Assembly (NCBI RefSeq): GCF_018336155.1
Contig: NZ_JAGYHF010000003.1
Location: forward strand, 186,001 to 250,000
DNA: 64,000 nucleotides
Source: Pseudomonas rustica
Lineage (GTDB): Bacteria; Pseudomonadota; Gammaproteobacteria; Pseudomonadales; Pseudomonadaceae
Reading direction: 5' to 3'
Part shown: positions 44,282-53,308 of the stretch, piece by piece
Numbering within the stretch: position 1 is the stretch's first letter
Layout of the letters: the number at the start of each line of letters is the position of its first letter
The notes under the pieces: generated by a model
The model's database searches: none
Told to the model about the DNA's origin: nothing
What the model saw: only the letters and a program-made list of their open reading frames with translations
Program-made: the position numbers and the translations under genes

Positions 44282-44839
44282 ATGAAAAACACTGCAATGA
44301 GCGCGAAAATCTACATGGTCGGTTTGCTGGCTGGTGCTGGTCTTTTAGCCGCGTCGGGCGCCTCTGCGGCGGACGGCACCATCACCATTCAAGGTCAGGT
44401 AACGGATGCTTCCTGCTTGATCGCCGTGGACGGTGGCACCGGCGACTCCACAATCACCTTGCCGGCGGTTTCCAAAAGCGCTCTCGCGACTCCGGGCGAC
44501 ACCGCCGGTGCCAAAGGTTTCACCATGCAACTCAGTGGTTGCCCAACCACTGGCAGCGTTCGCGCCGCGTTTGCGCCACTGAACGTGGATCCGGCCACTG
44601 GCTATCTGCAAAACACCGCCTCGGTGAGTGCTGCCACAAACGTCCAGGTGCAAGTGCTTGATGGTGCGGCAACCCCCATCGACCTGCGCGATAACACCGG
44701 CAACAGCTACGTGCCATTCGTGGATCAGGGCGGTGCCGGTGTGGCTGATCTCAACTATGCCGCGCGTTACGTGGCAACGGGCATTGCGACGGCGGGCCAG
44801 GTCGATACCCAGTTGGTTTACACCCTGGACTACCAGTAA
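44282..44839 (+). CDS. Fimbrial major subunit (chaperone-usher pilin)
   Basis: 185 residues with a signal peptide (cleavage near ASA-ADG, residue 30). The two pilin cysteines are in DASCLIAV (about 44) and LSGCPTTG (about 81), and the C-terminus LVYTLDYQ gives the beta-strand used in donor-strand exchange. Typical immunoglobulin-like pilin that polymerises into the surface fibre. First gene of a four-gene operon (pilin, chaperone, usher, adhesin), with gaps of 65, 101 and 51 bases. Confidence 0.93.
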   Translation: MKNTAMSAKIYMVGLLAGAGLLAASGASAADGTITIQGQVTDASCLIAVDGGTGDSTITLPAVSKSALATPGDTAGAKGFTMQLSGCPTTGSVRAAFAPLNVDPATGYLQNTASVSAATNVQVQVLDGAATPIDLRDNTGNSYVPFVDQGGAGVADLNYAARYVATGIATAGQVDTQLVYTLDYQ

Positions 44840-44904
44840 AGACACGTGGGCAGCCAGCCGCGGTTATCCGCGCAACTGCCTGCCCGGCGCCTGTGGAAAA
44901 AACC

Positions 44905-45645
44905 ATGAAGACCACCTCGACACACCTGCTCAAAGGCCTTTTGCTCAGCGCGCTACTGGGATCGAATGTCGCGCTGGCAAGCGTACAGGTCGCCGGCACC
45001 CGTTTTGTCTACCCGACGGCAGAGCGTGAAATCACTGTTGGCCTGACCAACAGCGGCAGCCAGCCGGCGCTGGTGCAAACCTGGCTGGACAAGGGCGATC
45101 CCGCGTCGACTCCGGGCGCGCAAAAGCTGCCGTTCGTGATCGTCCCGCCGCTCATGCGTATCGAGCCGGGCAAGGGCCAGACATTGCGCATTGCTTACAT
45201 CGGCGGTGATGTACCCAAGGATCGTGAGTCGGTGTATTGGCTCAATGTGCTCGAAGTGCCGCCAAAATCGGCGAGCGCGCCAGGGCAAAACGTCATGCAG
45301 ATCGCCTTTCGCTCACGCCTGAAATTATTCCTGCGACCTTCGGACTTACCGGGCAGTCCGGAAAAAGCCGCCGAGCAAGTGACCTGGGAAGTGGTGCACG
45401 CGGCGCAAGGTTACGTGCTGCGCGCGCACAACAAGGCTCGTTACAACATCAGCTTCAGTGAAGTGGCGCTCAACGCCGGCGGCCAGCGTTACGCCAATAT
45501 CGACGGCGGCATGGTCGGACCGAGTGGCACCTTCGATTTCCCCTTGAAGGGCTTGAGCTCAAACGTGGCGAGTGGCGAAGTCGACAGTCGATGGATCAGT
45601 GACTACGGCAATGCCAACGCCCAACGGTACAGCCTCGGCCAGTGA
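44905..45645 (+). CDS. Periplasmic fimbrial chaperone (PapD family)
   Basis: 246 residues from ATG 44905 (an upstream GTG at 44893 is possible). Signal peptide to about residue 26. PapD-family features: TRFVYPTAEREITVGLTN at the G1/A1 start, the conserved PPLMRIEPGKGQTLRIAY (about 87-104) containing the F1-G1 binding strand, and FRSRLKLFLRP (about 133-143). It folds pilin subunits and carries them to the usher. Cytoplasmic export then periplasmic action. Confidence 0.93.
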   Translation: MKTTSTHLLKGLLLSALLGSNVALASVQVAGTRFVYPTAEREITVGLTNSGSQPALVQTWLDKGDPASTPGAQKLPFVIVPPLMRIEPGKGQTLRIAYIGGDVPKDRESVYWLNVLEVPPKSASAPGQNVMQIAFRSRLKLFLRPSDLPGSPEKAAEQVTWEVVHAAQGYVLRAHNKARYNISFSEVALNAGGQRYANIDGGMVGPSGTFDFPLKGLSSNVASGEVDSRWISDYGNANAQRYSLGQ

Positions 45646-45746
45646 CCGCTGTGCGCGGTTATCGAGGAAAATTTTCTACATCACGTGAGCGCCGGCAAAA
45701 CGGATCTGCCTGAACGCTGACTTGATCGAAAAGCATTGAGTTCGCC

Positions 45747-48302
45747 ATGACTGATTTGTATCGACTGCATTCGGCAGTCGGGAAGCATTTTGCTGTGCGC
45801 AAGAAGCGTTTGCAGACGGCTGTTCTACAAGCGTTGACGTTGTTGATAGGCGGCGCAAGTGGCGCGGTTTTCGCAGGCACCGAGCCTGCTGACGTCACCT
45901 TTGACAGTACGTTTTTGCAAGGCTATGGCCAGAATCTCGATCTGTCGCGCTACGCCCGGGCCGGCATGGTGCCCGCCGGTGAATATCGACTGCAGGTGAC
46001 GGTCAATGGCAAGGATCAAATGAGTCAGACCGTGCGCGTGGTCGCCGCCGGGAAGAATGCATCACGCTTTTGCTTTCGCGCTGCTGACGTCGAGCGTTGG
46101 GGCGTGAGAGTGAACAAACTGCCGGATCAGGAGCAGGTCGCCAAGACCCTCGCCAGCGATTGCGTAGAAGTACAGGCGCTGATTCCCGGTGCTTCCTTTC
46201 GTATGGACATGGCCAGTCTGCAAGGCGATCTGAGTATCCCGCAGGCCTACGCCGGGCGAGTGAGGCGCGGTTACGTCGATCCTTCGGAATGGGATTCGGG
46301 CGTCACCGCCGGTTTTGTCACTTACAACGCCAACGCCTTCGAAAACCAGAACAGCGTCGGCGACGACAGCAGCAGTTTCAGTCTCGGTGTGAACAGCGGT
46401 TTCAACATCGCCGACTGGCGATTGCGCCATAACGGCAATTTCAACTACGACGACGATGCCGGCAGCACGTACAGCGCCACCAACAGCTATGCACAGCACG
46501 ATGTCTCGTCGATGAAAGCGCAGTTCACTTTGGGCGAATATTTCACCCCCGGCGACAGCTTCGACAGTGTGCCTTTCACCGGTGTGCAACTGGCCAGCGA
46601 CGACAGCATGCTGCCGGAAAGCGAACGCGGGTTCGCACCCATTGTCCGTGGTATCGCCGACACCAACGCCAAAGTCACCATTCGCCAGGCCGGGCGGATC
46701 ATCCACGAAGTCACCGTGGCTCCCGGCGCCTTCGTCATCGACGATTTGTACGCCACCGGGTATGCCGGTGATCTCGACGTAACCGTCACCGAGGCCGATG
46801 GCCGGCAGAAAACCTTCACGGTTGCGTTTGCCTCTGTGGTGCAAATGCTGCGTCCCGGCTCATCGCGTTTCAGCCTGACCGTGGGGCGTTACCGCGATGA
46901 CAACCTCGACGACCAGTTGCGTTTCACCCAAGGCACCTACCGCCGAGGCATATCCAATCTGCTGACCTTGTACGGCGGCGGAATTCTGGCCGAAGACTAC
47001 GGCTCGCTGATCACCGGTGCCGCAGTCGGTACGCCGATTGGTGCGATCGCGTTTGATGCCTCGTTCTCGAGGGCCTCAGGTTTGCCGCAAATTACCACCG
47101 ATGAAGGCTCCGGTGATTCGAGCGGGCGCAGTTACCGCATCAGTTACAGCAAACTGATCGATGAAACCCGCACCAATTTCGCCTTGGCTGCCTACCGATT
47201 TTCCAGTGAGGGGTATCTGGGGCTCAGCACGTTTGCTCACTTGCACGAAGGCGATCCAACCCAGGCCTACCTCGAGCGCAACCGTTTTCAGGTCAGCGTC
47301 AGCCAGCCGATGGGCGAAGTGGGTGACTTCTATGTGAACGGTGTGTCGAGCAGTTATTGGGATGGCCGCGCCGACTCCACCACGTATCAGGTGGGCTACA
47401 GCAAGAGTTTCAACTGGGGCAGCCTGAGCGTGTCGGCCGGTCGCGAGTTCCAGGACGACGAAAGCAACGACACCTATCTGCTCAGCTTGAGTGTTCCGCT
47501 GGGTTCCGGCTCACGACGTCCGACCTTGAGCACAACTGCCTCTTATGACGGCGACAACAACAGCACGGTGCGTACCAACGTCACTGGCACGGCCGGCGAG
47601 CGCAATCAGGCCAACTATGGCGTGTACGCCAGTCGCTCCAGCAGCGATGACGATTCCACGCACAGTTACGGCGGCAACGTGCAGTACCGCTCCTCGATAG
47701 CGCAGGTCGGGGCGAGCGTCAGTCGCGGCGAAGATTTTACCCAATACACCGGTTCGGCCAGCGGTACCGTTGTTGCCCACTCCGGCGGCATCGTTTTCAG
47801 TCCCGAACAGGGCGAGACCATGGCATTGATTGAAGCCAGAGGCGCCGGCGGGGCGAGTGTGGCCAACGGTCAGGGCAACGCGCTCGATGACGATGGCCAG
47901 GCACTGACAGCGGGGCTGGTGCCGTATCGCAACAACAATGTCGGAATCAACCCAAAAGGCTTGCCCGTCGACGTTGAACTGGAGAACACCCAGCAACAAG
48001 TCGCGCCGCGCCGGGGTGCGATCGTGCGGCTGGATTACCCGACGATCATCGGCAAACCGCTGTTGCTGCAACTGGACAATAACGCCGACGTGCCTTTCGG
48101 GGCGCAGGTAGTGGACGCGGACGGTAAACAGATTGCGTTGGTCGGGCAGGGCGGTTTGATCTTCGTGCGCGGTGAGCACCAAGGTTTGAAAGCGGTCTGG
48201 GGAGAGGATTCAGGGCAGTCATGCCTGTTGCTTTTTGACCCGGCAACCGGGGCAGAGGATCAGTTGTATCAGCAGGTCGACGCCACGTGTGTTCATGGCT
48301 GA
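45747..48302 (+). CDS. Outer membrane fimbrial usher
   Basis: 851 residues. A long basic N-terminus precedes the hydrophobic signal core (AVLQALTLLIGGASGAVFAG), then the N-terminal chaperone-binding domain (VTFDSTFLQGYGQNLDLSRYA), the 24-strand pore (about 180-670) with plug, and C-terminal domains. Cysteines near the C-terminus (SCLL and DATCVHG) probably form the usual disulfide. It assembles pilin on the cell surface. The start is ATG 45747, giving an n-region longer than usual; a start further in would shorten the signal but has no better ribosome site. Confidence 0.93.
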   Translation: MTDLYRLHSAVGKHFAVRKKRLQTAVLQALTLLIGGASGAVFAGTEPADVTFDSTFLQGYGQNLDLSRYARAGMVPAGEYRLQVTVNGKDQMSQTVRVVAAGKNASRFCFRAADVERWGVRVNKLPDQEQVAKTLASDCVEVQALIPGASFRMDMASLQGDLSIPQAYAGRVRRGYVDPSEWDSGVTAGFVTYNANAFENQNSVGDDSSSFSLGVNSGFNIADWRLRHNGNFNYDDDAGSTYSATNSYAQHDVSSMKAQFTLGEYFTPGDSFDSVPFTGVQLASDDSMLPESERGFAPIVRGIADTNAKVTIRQAGRIIHEVTVAPGAFVIDDLYATGYAGDLDVTVTEADGRQKTFTVAFASVVQMLRPGSSRFSLTVGRYRDDNLDDQLRFTQGTYRRGISNLLTLYGGGILAEDYGSLITGAAVGTPIGAIAFDASFSRASGLPQITTDEGSGDSSGRSYRISYSKLIDETRTNFALAAYRFSSEGYLGLSTFAHLHEGDPTQAYLERNRFQVSVSQPMGEVGDFYVNGVSSSYWDGRADSTTYQVGYSKSFNWGSLSVSAGREFQDDESNDTYLLSLSVPLGSGSRRPTLSTTASYDGDNNSTVRTNVTGTAGERNQANYGVYASRSSSDDDSTHSYGGNVQYRSSIAQVGASVSRGEDFTQYTGSASGTVVAHSGGIVFSPEQGETMALIEARGAGGASVANGQGNALDDDGQALTAGLVPYRNNNVGINPKGLPVDVELENTQQQVAPRRGAIVRLDYPTIIGKPLLLQLDNNADVPFGAQVVDADGKQIALVGQGGLIFVRGEHQGLKAVWGEDSGQSCLLLFDPATGAEDQLYQQVDATCVHG

Positions 48303-48353
48303 GTCGTTGGCTGAAGTTGCTCTTCCATTCGAATTATCAGAGAGCCCTTAATC

Positions 48354-49403
48354 ATGCTGGATAGAAAAAATAATCAACATTTAATCGCATGGATTTTTTC
48401 TTGTTTGATGTCGCTATTTTCGGTTTCTGCCAATGCATGGGATCAGCCACATGACAACTGTTCTACGGCGGAGCTTCCAACAAGACTGGGGTTTCAGGCA
48501 AAAAGCTGGAGCGCTCTGCCCATCGGATCAGTCATTCCCGGGTCTGATAACTCTACTTCGTTGCATATTCAATGCAGCAGTAAATCAGATGCCGACACTG
48601 GCTGTGAAGGTGGTGGTGGCTGGTCGTTGGCGGGCAGAGGCTTTTCGCTAACCGCTACTCAGTTCGCCAATACCTATACCTATGCCGGTTTGAACGATGG
48701 AATCGGCTTCCAATTTTTAGGAAGCGATGGCACACCAGTGCCCATACTCTATCAAGGCGCCACTGCAGTATTTATCATCAGTCCGGATACACCTGTCGAC
48801 GGCTTACAAGCAGTAACGCTTCGTTACCGTTTGATCAAAATAAAGCCTGTAGTAGCTGAAGGCACTACAGTGACCCCAAACTTCTCCGTGGGTTGTCAGC
48901 ATGCGGAGTGGGCAAACAACAATGAGACCAGTAGTTATATTTCCTACGGTGCCAATATAACGCGAGTGACCAGCACCTGCGTTCCAGTGGTTTCTAATAC
49001 ATCCGTCATATTGCCTGCCGTTTCGCGCACCAGTTTCAATGGTGTAGGCAGTGTTGCGCGACGTACGGCCTTCAACCTGGGCTTCCAATGCGATCCAAAT
49101 GCCCATGCGGTTGTGGCACTCACGGATGGTTCCACACCGGGTACCACCGGGTCTGTCGTTACGCTGAACACCGGTTCAACAGCGAAGGGCATTGGCGTGC
49201 AGTTACTATCCGATGGCGTACCCATCGAAATGACGCCGAATGAATTGTTCTCGGTCGGCGGAACGCATTTGACCCTCGATTCCGAGCCCGGCGCGAGCCA
49301 GGTCATTAACCTGCCTTTGGCCGTCGAGTATGTACAAAGCGCTGCGCCGATCACCTCGGGAACGGTCGAGGCTTCGGTGCTGGTCAACATTGCCTATCAA
49401 TAA
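48354..49403 (+). CDS. Fimbrial tip adhesin / minor pilin
   Basis: 349 residues with a signal peptide (cleavage near NA-WDQ, residue 28). Two-domain layout: an N-terminal receptor-binding-like domain (about 30-200) with three or more cysteines, then a C-terminal pilin domain (about 205-349) beginning STCVPVVSNTSVILPAVS and ending VLVNIAYQ, the donor-strand segment. This is the FimH/MrkD-type tip protein design. The first 500 bases are more AT-rich than the rest of the operon, as expected of a diversifying lectin domain. Ligand unknown. Confidence 0.87.
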   Translation: MLDRKNNQHLIAWIFSCLMSLFSVSANAWDQPHDNCSTAELPTRLGFQAKSWSALPIGSVIPGSDNSTSLHIQCSSKSDADTGCEGGGGWSLAGRGFSLTATQFANTYTYAGLNDGIGFQFLGSDGTPVPILYQGATAVFIISPDTPVDGLQAVTLRYRLIKIKPVVAEGTTVTPNFSVGCQHAEWANNNETSSYISYGANITRVTSTCVPVVSNTSVILPAVSRTSFNGVGSVARRTAFNLGFQCDPNAHAVVALTDGSTPGTTGSVVTLNTGSTAKGIGVQLLSDGVPIEMTPNELFSVGGTHLTLDSEPGASQVINLPLAVEYVQSAAPITSGTVEASVLVNIAYQ

Positions 49404-49425
49404 ACGGCGTGATGCGCGGTTCGCG

Positions 49426-49983
49426 TTACTCGTCGCGACCTTCCATCATCGTGCGTTTGAGCATCACGTACACCGCACCGGCGCCGCCATGTTTGGCCTG
49501 ACACGAGCAGAACCCCAGCACCTGTGCATGCTGACGCAGCCAGGTGTTGACGTGGCTTTTGATCATCGGGCGTTTGCCGTCAAGCCGCACGGCTTTGCCA
49601 TGGGTGACACGCACGCAGCGGATTTCAAATTTGGTCGCTTCGGCAAGAAACGCCCAAAGGGTTTCGCGAGCCTTTTCGACGCTCATGCCATGCAGATCGA
49701 GGCTGCCTTCAAACGGAATCTGACCGACTTTGAGCTTGCGCATCTGACTTTCCTGCACGCCGTCGCGCGACCACATCAGCTCGTCTTCCGGGCCGACATC
49801 GATCACGAACTGATCGGACAGACCATCGACGGTGGTGGCGTCGGTGCGCACGGTGGCGGACTGGCGCAGCTTGGCGATTTGCGCGCGATCAGTTTTGGGC
49901 TTGCCGGTGTCGGCGCGGTCGTGCTTGATCGGCTTGACGCCGCGCAGCTCGTTTTTGAACAGGGAAAAATCGTCGTCTTGCAT
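49426..49983 (-). CDS. Smr-domain protein
   Basis: 185 residues from ATG 49983, which has GGAGG directly upstream; the open frame further out lacks support. The Smr domain occupies about 95-175, with the conserved LDLHGMSVEKARETL near 99 and THGKAVR near 150. Such proteins (YdaL/SmrA-like in E. coli) bind or nick nucleic acid; some small Smr proteins cleave mRNA at stalled ribosomes. Cytoplasmic. It follows the FolE gene in PAO1 by recall (PA1675), here displaced by the fimbrial operon. Confidence 0.88.
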   Translation of the reverse strand: MQDDDFSLFKNELRGVKPIKHDRADTGKPKTDRAQIAKLRQSATVRTDATTVDGLSDQFVIDVGPEDELMWSRDGVQESQMRKLKVGQIPFEGSLDLHGMSVEKARETLWAFLAEATKFEIRCVRVTHGKAVRLDGKRPMIKSHVNTWLRQHAQVLGFCSCQAKHGGAGAVYVMLKRTMMEGRDE

Positions 49984-50056
49984 GTCAGCCTCCGCGAAGG
50001 GCGGCCAGTTTACCCAAGTCGAAACAAAACGGCCCGGCAAAAAGCCAGGCCATTGT

Positions 50057-50377
50057 TCAATCGTGTTTTTTCATCAGGTGCGGGGACATGTTCAGTTCCC
50101 GCGATTGCCGTGCGCGACGGCGGCAGCGGCGCCACAGGGCGACACCGAAATACAGAAACAGCAAACCGACCGCCAGAATGATTGCCGAACCCATCGGCGT
50201 GGCATTCAAATCACCGAGCGCCGGCGGGCGCCCCAGCAGGCTGGCGGCACCGGCCATCGCCAGCAGCACCCCGAACGTCGCCAGAATGGCAGCGATCGCA
50301 GCGCCGAATCGAAAACGCCAGTTACTTTGGCCTTTGGGCCGCAAGCGGCGAGCGTCAAATCCATCGGATAACTTCAT
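50057..50377 (-). CDS. Small inner-membrane protein, unknown function
   Basis: 106 residues from ATG 50377, preceded by AGGAAGG. Two membrane helices (about 25-50 and 65-85) with the loop GRPPALGDLNATPMG between them and a strongly basic C-terminal tail (WRRCRRRARQSREL). The basic ends point to both termini in the cytoplasm. Transcribed like the Smr gene, 73 bases upstream of it. Family not recognised. Confidence 0.75.
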   Translation of the reverse strand: MKLSDGFDARRLRPKGQSNWRFRFGAAIAAILATFGVLLAMAGAASLLGRPPALGDLNATPMGSAIILAVGLLFLYFGVALWRRCRRRARQSRELNMSPHLMKKHD

Positions 50378-50508
50378 TCCGACCTTCCTCAATGGTATCG
50401 GCCCTTCGACCGGGAGTTGACGATGTTGTTCCTGAGGCTAAGGCAATTGCGGCAAATGAGAGGGTTTTGCGGATGAGCGGCCATGCGCGCCGCTCATCTG
50501 AGCTCGAA

Positions 50509-51099
50509 TCAGATCAGATCCTGAGTCAAGGCGAGGGTGGCGAAGTTGTCGGCCATGATCGCCATTTCGGCTTCTTGTACCAGTTCAGCGCTGAGCACAC
50601 GGCCCTTGAACGGCAGATCACGGGTGGCGCAGGCGTCTTCAACCAAAGTGCAGCGGAAACCCAGATTCTTCGCGGCGCGCACCGTGGTGCTGACGCTGGA
50701 GTGGCTCATGAAACCGCAAACGATCAGATCCAGCGAACCAAGGTTTTGCAGGCGATCGAGCAACTCGGTGCCGTGGAACGCGCTCGGCAGCAGTTTGCCG
50801 ATGATGGTTTCGTCGCCCTGCGGTTCGAGGCCCGGGATGAACTCACCGCGCTCGCCTTGCGGGTCGAACAGACCACCAACGGTGCCGAGGTGACGCACGT
50901 GCACGATCGGCCGACCGGCTGCACGGGCTGCGGCAACCACTTGTTTGATGTTCGCGACGGCCGCGTCCATGCCGCTCAGGGCCAGCGGGCCACTGAGGTA
51001 TTCCTTCTGGGCATCGATGATGACCACGGTGGCATGGCTCAGAGTGGCCGCTGCGTAACCGCGGCCGCTGAGTTGAAACATCGTTTTTGGAACGGACAT
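50509..51099 (-). CDS. Isochorismatase-like hydrolase lacking the usual cysteine
   Basis: 196 residues from ATG 51099, with GGAG at a good distance. Isochorismatase fold: VVIIDAQKEY (about 25-34) supplies the acidic residue and the lysine region follows. At the nucleophile elbow, where cysteine hydrolases read TxxCV, this protein reads CGFMSHSSVSTTVRAA (about 135-150), so serine replaces cysteine. True isochorismatases such as EntB also lack that cysteine. It may therefore act like EntB or on another vinyl ether or amide, or be a changed cysteine hydrolase. Single gene, divergent from prmB, as PA1677 is in PAO1 by recall. Confidence 0.85.
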   Translation of the reverse strand: MSVPKTMFQLSGRGYAAATLSHATVVIIDAQKEYLSGPLALSGMDAAVANIKQVVAAARAAGRPIVHVRHLGTVGGLFDPQGERGEFIPGLEPQGDETIIGKLLPSAFHGTELLDRLQNLGSLDLIVCGFMSHSSVSTTVRAAKNLGFRCTLVEDACATRDLPFKGRVLSAELVQEAEMAIMADNFATLALTQDLI

Positions 51100-51337
51100 T
51101 CTGGGGCTCCTTGGGGTGGGGCTTTTGCGGCATTGTCCTCTGGCTGAGCGATTCTGTGAATCGCTACCATCGTAGGCACCGTCGATTGTGGCCTGCAGCC
51201 CCGTCACGTTACACGTTCTGTTCAACGGCTGATGCAAAAAAAAGAAAACTCCTACCGTCGCTCGAAGTTTTTCCTGCGTCGTCGTTACGCGTTTTGGCTG
51301 GTAGAATCGCCAGTCGTTTTTTCTGGAGTTCTGCCCC

Positions 51338-52246
51338 GTGATCACTTCCCGACTTCGTACCCTGCGCGACCACATCCGTTGGGCCGTCAGCCGCTTCCAT
51401 GGGGAGGATCTGTTTTTCGGCCATGGCACCGACAATGCGTGGGACGAAGCCCGCCAATTGGTACTCGGTGCCTTGCACCTGCCATGGGAAATCGCCGACA
51501 GCTATCTCGATTGCGCGCTGGAAGACGACGAACTGGTCAACCTGCAACGCCTGCTCAAGCGCCGCATCGAGGAACGCATTCCGACCGCGTACCTGTTGGG
51601 CGAAGCGTGGTTCTGCGGCATGTCATTCATTGTCGACGAGCGTGTGTTGATTCCGCGTTCGCCGATTGGCGAACTGATCGAAAACCGCTTCGCGCCGTGG
51701 ATCGGCACCGAGCCTGCGCGCATTCTCGACCTGTGCACCGGCTCCGGTTGCATCGGCATTGCCTGCGCCTACGAGTTCCAGAACGCCGAAGTGGTGCTGG
51801 CCGATCTGTCGTTCGAAGCGCTGGAAGTGGCCAATCAGAACATCGAGCGCCACGGCGTCGATGAGCGCGTGTACACGGTGCAGGGCGATGGTTTTGATGG
51901 TTTGCCGGGTCAGCGTTTCGACCTGATCGTGTCGAACCCGCCTTATGTCGATGCGGAAGATTTCGCCGACATGCCGGATGAATATCAGCATGAGCCTGAA
52001 CTGGGTCTGGCCTGCGGCGATGATGGTTTGAATCTGGTTCGGCGGATGCTGGCTGAGGCGGCGGATCACCTGACCGAGAAGGGTTTGCTGATCGTGGAAG
52101 TGGGCAACAGCCAGGTGCACGTGGACGCGTTGTACCCGGAAGTCGATTTCGCCTGGCTGGACTTCCAGCGCGGCGGGCATGGCGTGTTCATGCTGACCGC
52201 AGAACAGTGCCGCAACCACCAGGCCCTGTTCGCTTCCCGCGTCTAA
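51338..52246 (+). CDS. prmB: Ribosomal protein L3 glutamine methyltransferase PrmB
   Basis: 302 residues starting at GTG 51338. The SAM-binding motif [19 protein letters not shown] (about 129-147) and the catalytic NPPYVD (about 198-203) are those of glutamine N5-methyltransferases. The extended N-terminal domain separates PrmB (acting on ribosomal protein L3) from PrmC/HemK (acting on release factors). Cytoplasmic. Adjacent to the chorismate synthase block as in PAO1 (PA1678). Confidence 0.95.
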   Translation: MITSRLRTLRDHIRWAVSRFHGEDLFFGHGTDNAWDEARQLVLGALHLPWEIADSYLDCALEDDELVNLQRLLKRRIEERIPTAYLLGEAWFCGMSFIVDERVLIPRSPIGELIENRFAPWIGTEPARILDLCTGSGCIGIACAYEFQNAEVVLADLSFEALEVANQNIERHGVDERVYTVQGDGFDGLPGQRFDLIVSNPPYVDAEDFADMPDEYQHEPELGLACGDDGLNLVRRMLAEAADHLTEKGLLIVEVGNSQVHVDALYPEVDFAWLDFQRGGHGVFMLTAEQCRNHQALFASRV

Positions 52247-52254
52247 TCGAGACC

Positions 52255-52419
52255 GATCGTTCCCACGCTCTGCGTGGGAACGTCTCAATGGACGCTCCGC
52301 GTCCGCTTTTGGAGCGCGGAGCGTCCCGGGCTGCATTCCCACGCGGAGCGTGGGAACGATCCAAAAGGGTGTACACCGATCCCAATGTAGGAGCTGCCGC
52401 AGGCTGCGATCTTTTGATC
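52255..52419. repeat. REP-like palindrome family 3 plus a single family 2 unit
   Basis: GATCGTTCCCACGCTCTGCG (52255-52274) recurs inverted at 52336-52360, with an inner palindrome (GACGCTCCGCGTC and GGAGCGCGGAGCGTCC). A single GTAGGAGCTGCCGCAGGCTG follows at 52387-52406. It lies between convergent genes. Confidence 0.85.
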
Positions 52420-53210
52420 TACCGGTGCGTTGCAATCCAGATCAACAACCCCGCCTGGAACACCGCAAACGCCACCAGACAAGTAATCGTAAAGCGCAAC
52501 CCGGCGTCTTCACGCTTGAACTTGCCGACTTTCTCTTCCTGCTTCTTCAGCTTCACTTCCTGCTCAGCCAGATTCTGCTCAGCCTGCTGGAGCATCTGCG
52601 CCGCTTCAAGAATCTCGACGATTTGCAGCTTTTCGCTGTTCCAGTCGCCGAGCAAATCGCCGACCTGCACTTCCTTGACGCTGCCCTTCAAATGCTGGGC
52701 ATCGGCGTAGACCACATCAAAGCCGTGCACGCGCAGGAAATGATCGCGACGCAGGCGCGTGTCTTCGTTCAACGCGTCCTTGTTGTTCAAATCCATGCCG
52801 TCGACGGTGTAGGTCGGCCAGCGCTTCTTCGCCCAATTGATGCCTTGCGCGGCCATGTAACGGCCGATGCCACGGTTCAACGGTTCGATCTGCAAACCGC
52901 TGTCCGGGCCGAAATGCACACGCTTGGTCGCGTGATCAACCCACACATCCAGTTGGTTCTGCTCTTTGCGCACCCGCTGGCCCGGCAGTTTGATCGCCAT
53001 GCGCATCAGGCTGATTTCTTTGCTGTTGCGCTCGGCGTAACCGAATTCGACAAAGCGCAGTGGCCGCCCTCCGGTGTTGCGGTCGGTCTGCAGCGGGGCC
53101 AGGCGGAGCATCTTGTGGTGCTCGACGTGGACGTCCGCCCACGGCAGCTCGGCCGCTGGCGGTGCGTCTTTTTCAGCGGCGGTGTCGGGTGAAGTCTGGG
53201 TATCAGTCAT
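52419..53210 (-). CDS. Conserved protein with coiled coil and C-terminal membrane anchor
   Basis: 263 residues. An acidic, alanine-rich start (1-25) leads to a soluble domain (about 28-190) of mixed strands that I do not recognise; a coiled-coil segment rich in E, Q and K (about 192-232, with EQNLAEQEVKLKKQEEKV) is followed by one C-terminal membrane helix (about 240-260). It is therefore probably a tail-anchored inner-membrane protein facing the cytoplasm. Position next to the alpha/beta hydrolase matches PAO1 PA1679, also of unknown function. Confidence 0.75.
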   Translation of the reverse strand: MTDTQTSPDTAAEKDAPPAAELPWADVHVEHHKMLRLAPLQTDRNTGGRPLRFVEFGYAERNSKEISLMRMAIKLPGQRVRKEQNQLDVWVDHATKRVHFGPDSGLQIEPLNRGIGRYMAAQGINWAKKRWPTYTVDGMDLNNKDALNEDTRLRRDHFLRVHGFDVVYADAQHLKGSVKEVQVGDLLGDWNSEKLQIVEILEAAQMLQQAEQNLAEQEVKLKKQEEKVGKFKREDAGLRFTITCLVAFAVFQAGLLIWIATHR

Positions 53211-53308
53211 AACGGCGAGATCCTGTCCAAGCCCTGCTTGTCGCCAGCCGTTGCGCTGGCGACAAAGGCTTATCGGCCGTTTTTTGCGGTACTGGAGGGC
53301 AAAAGCGT

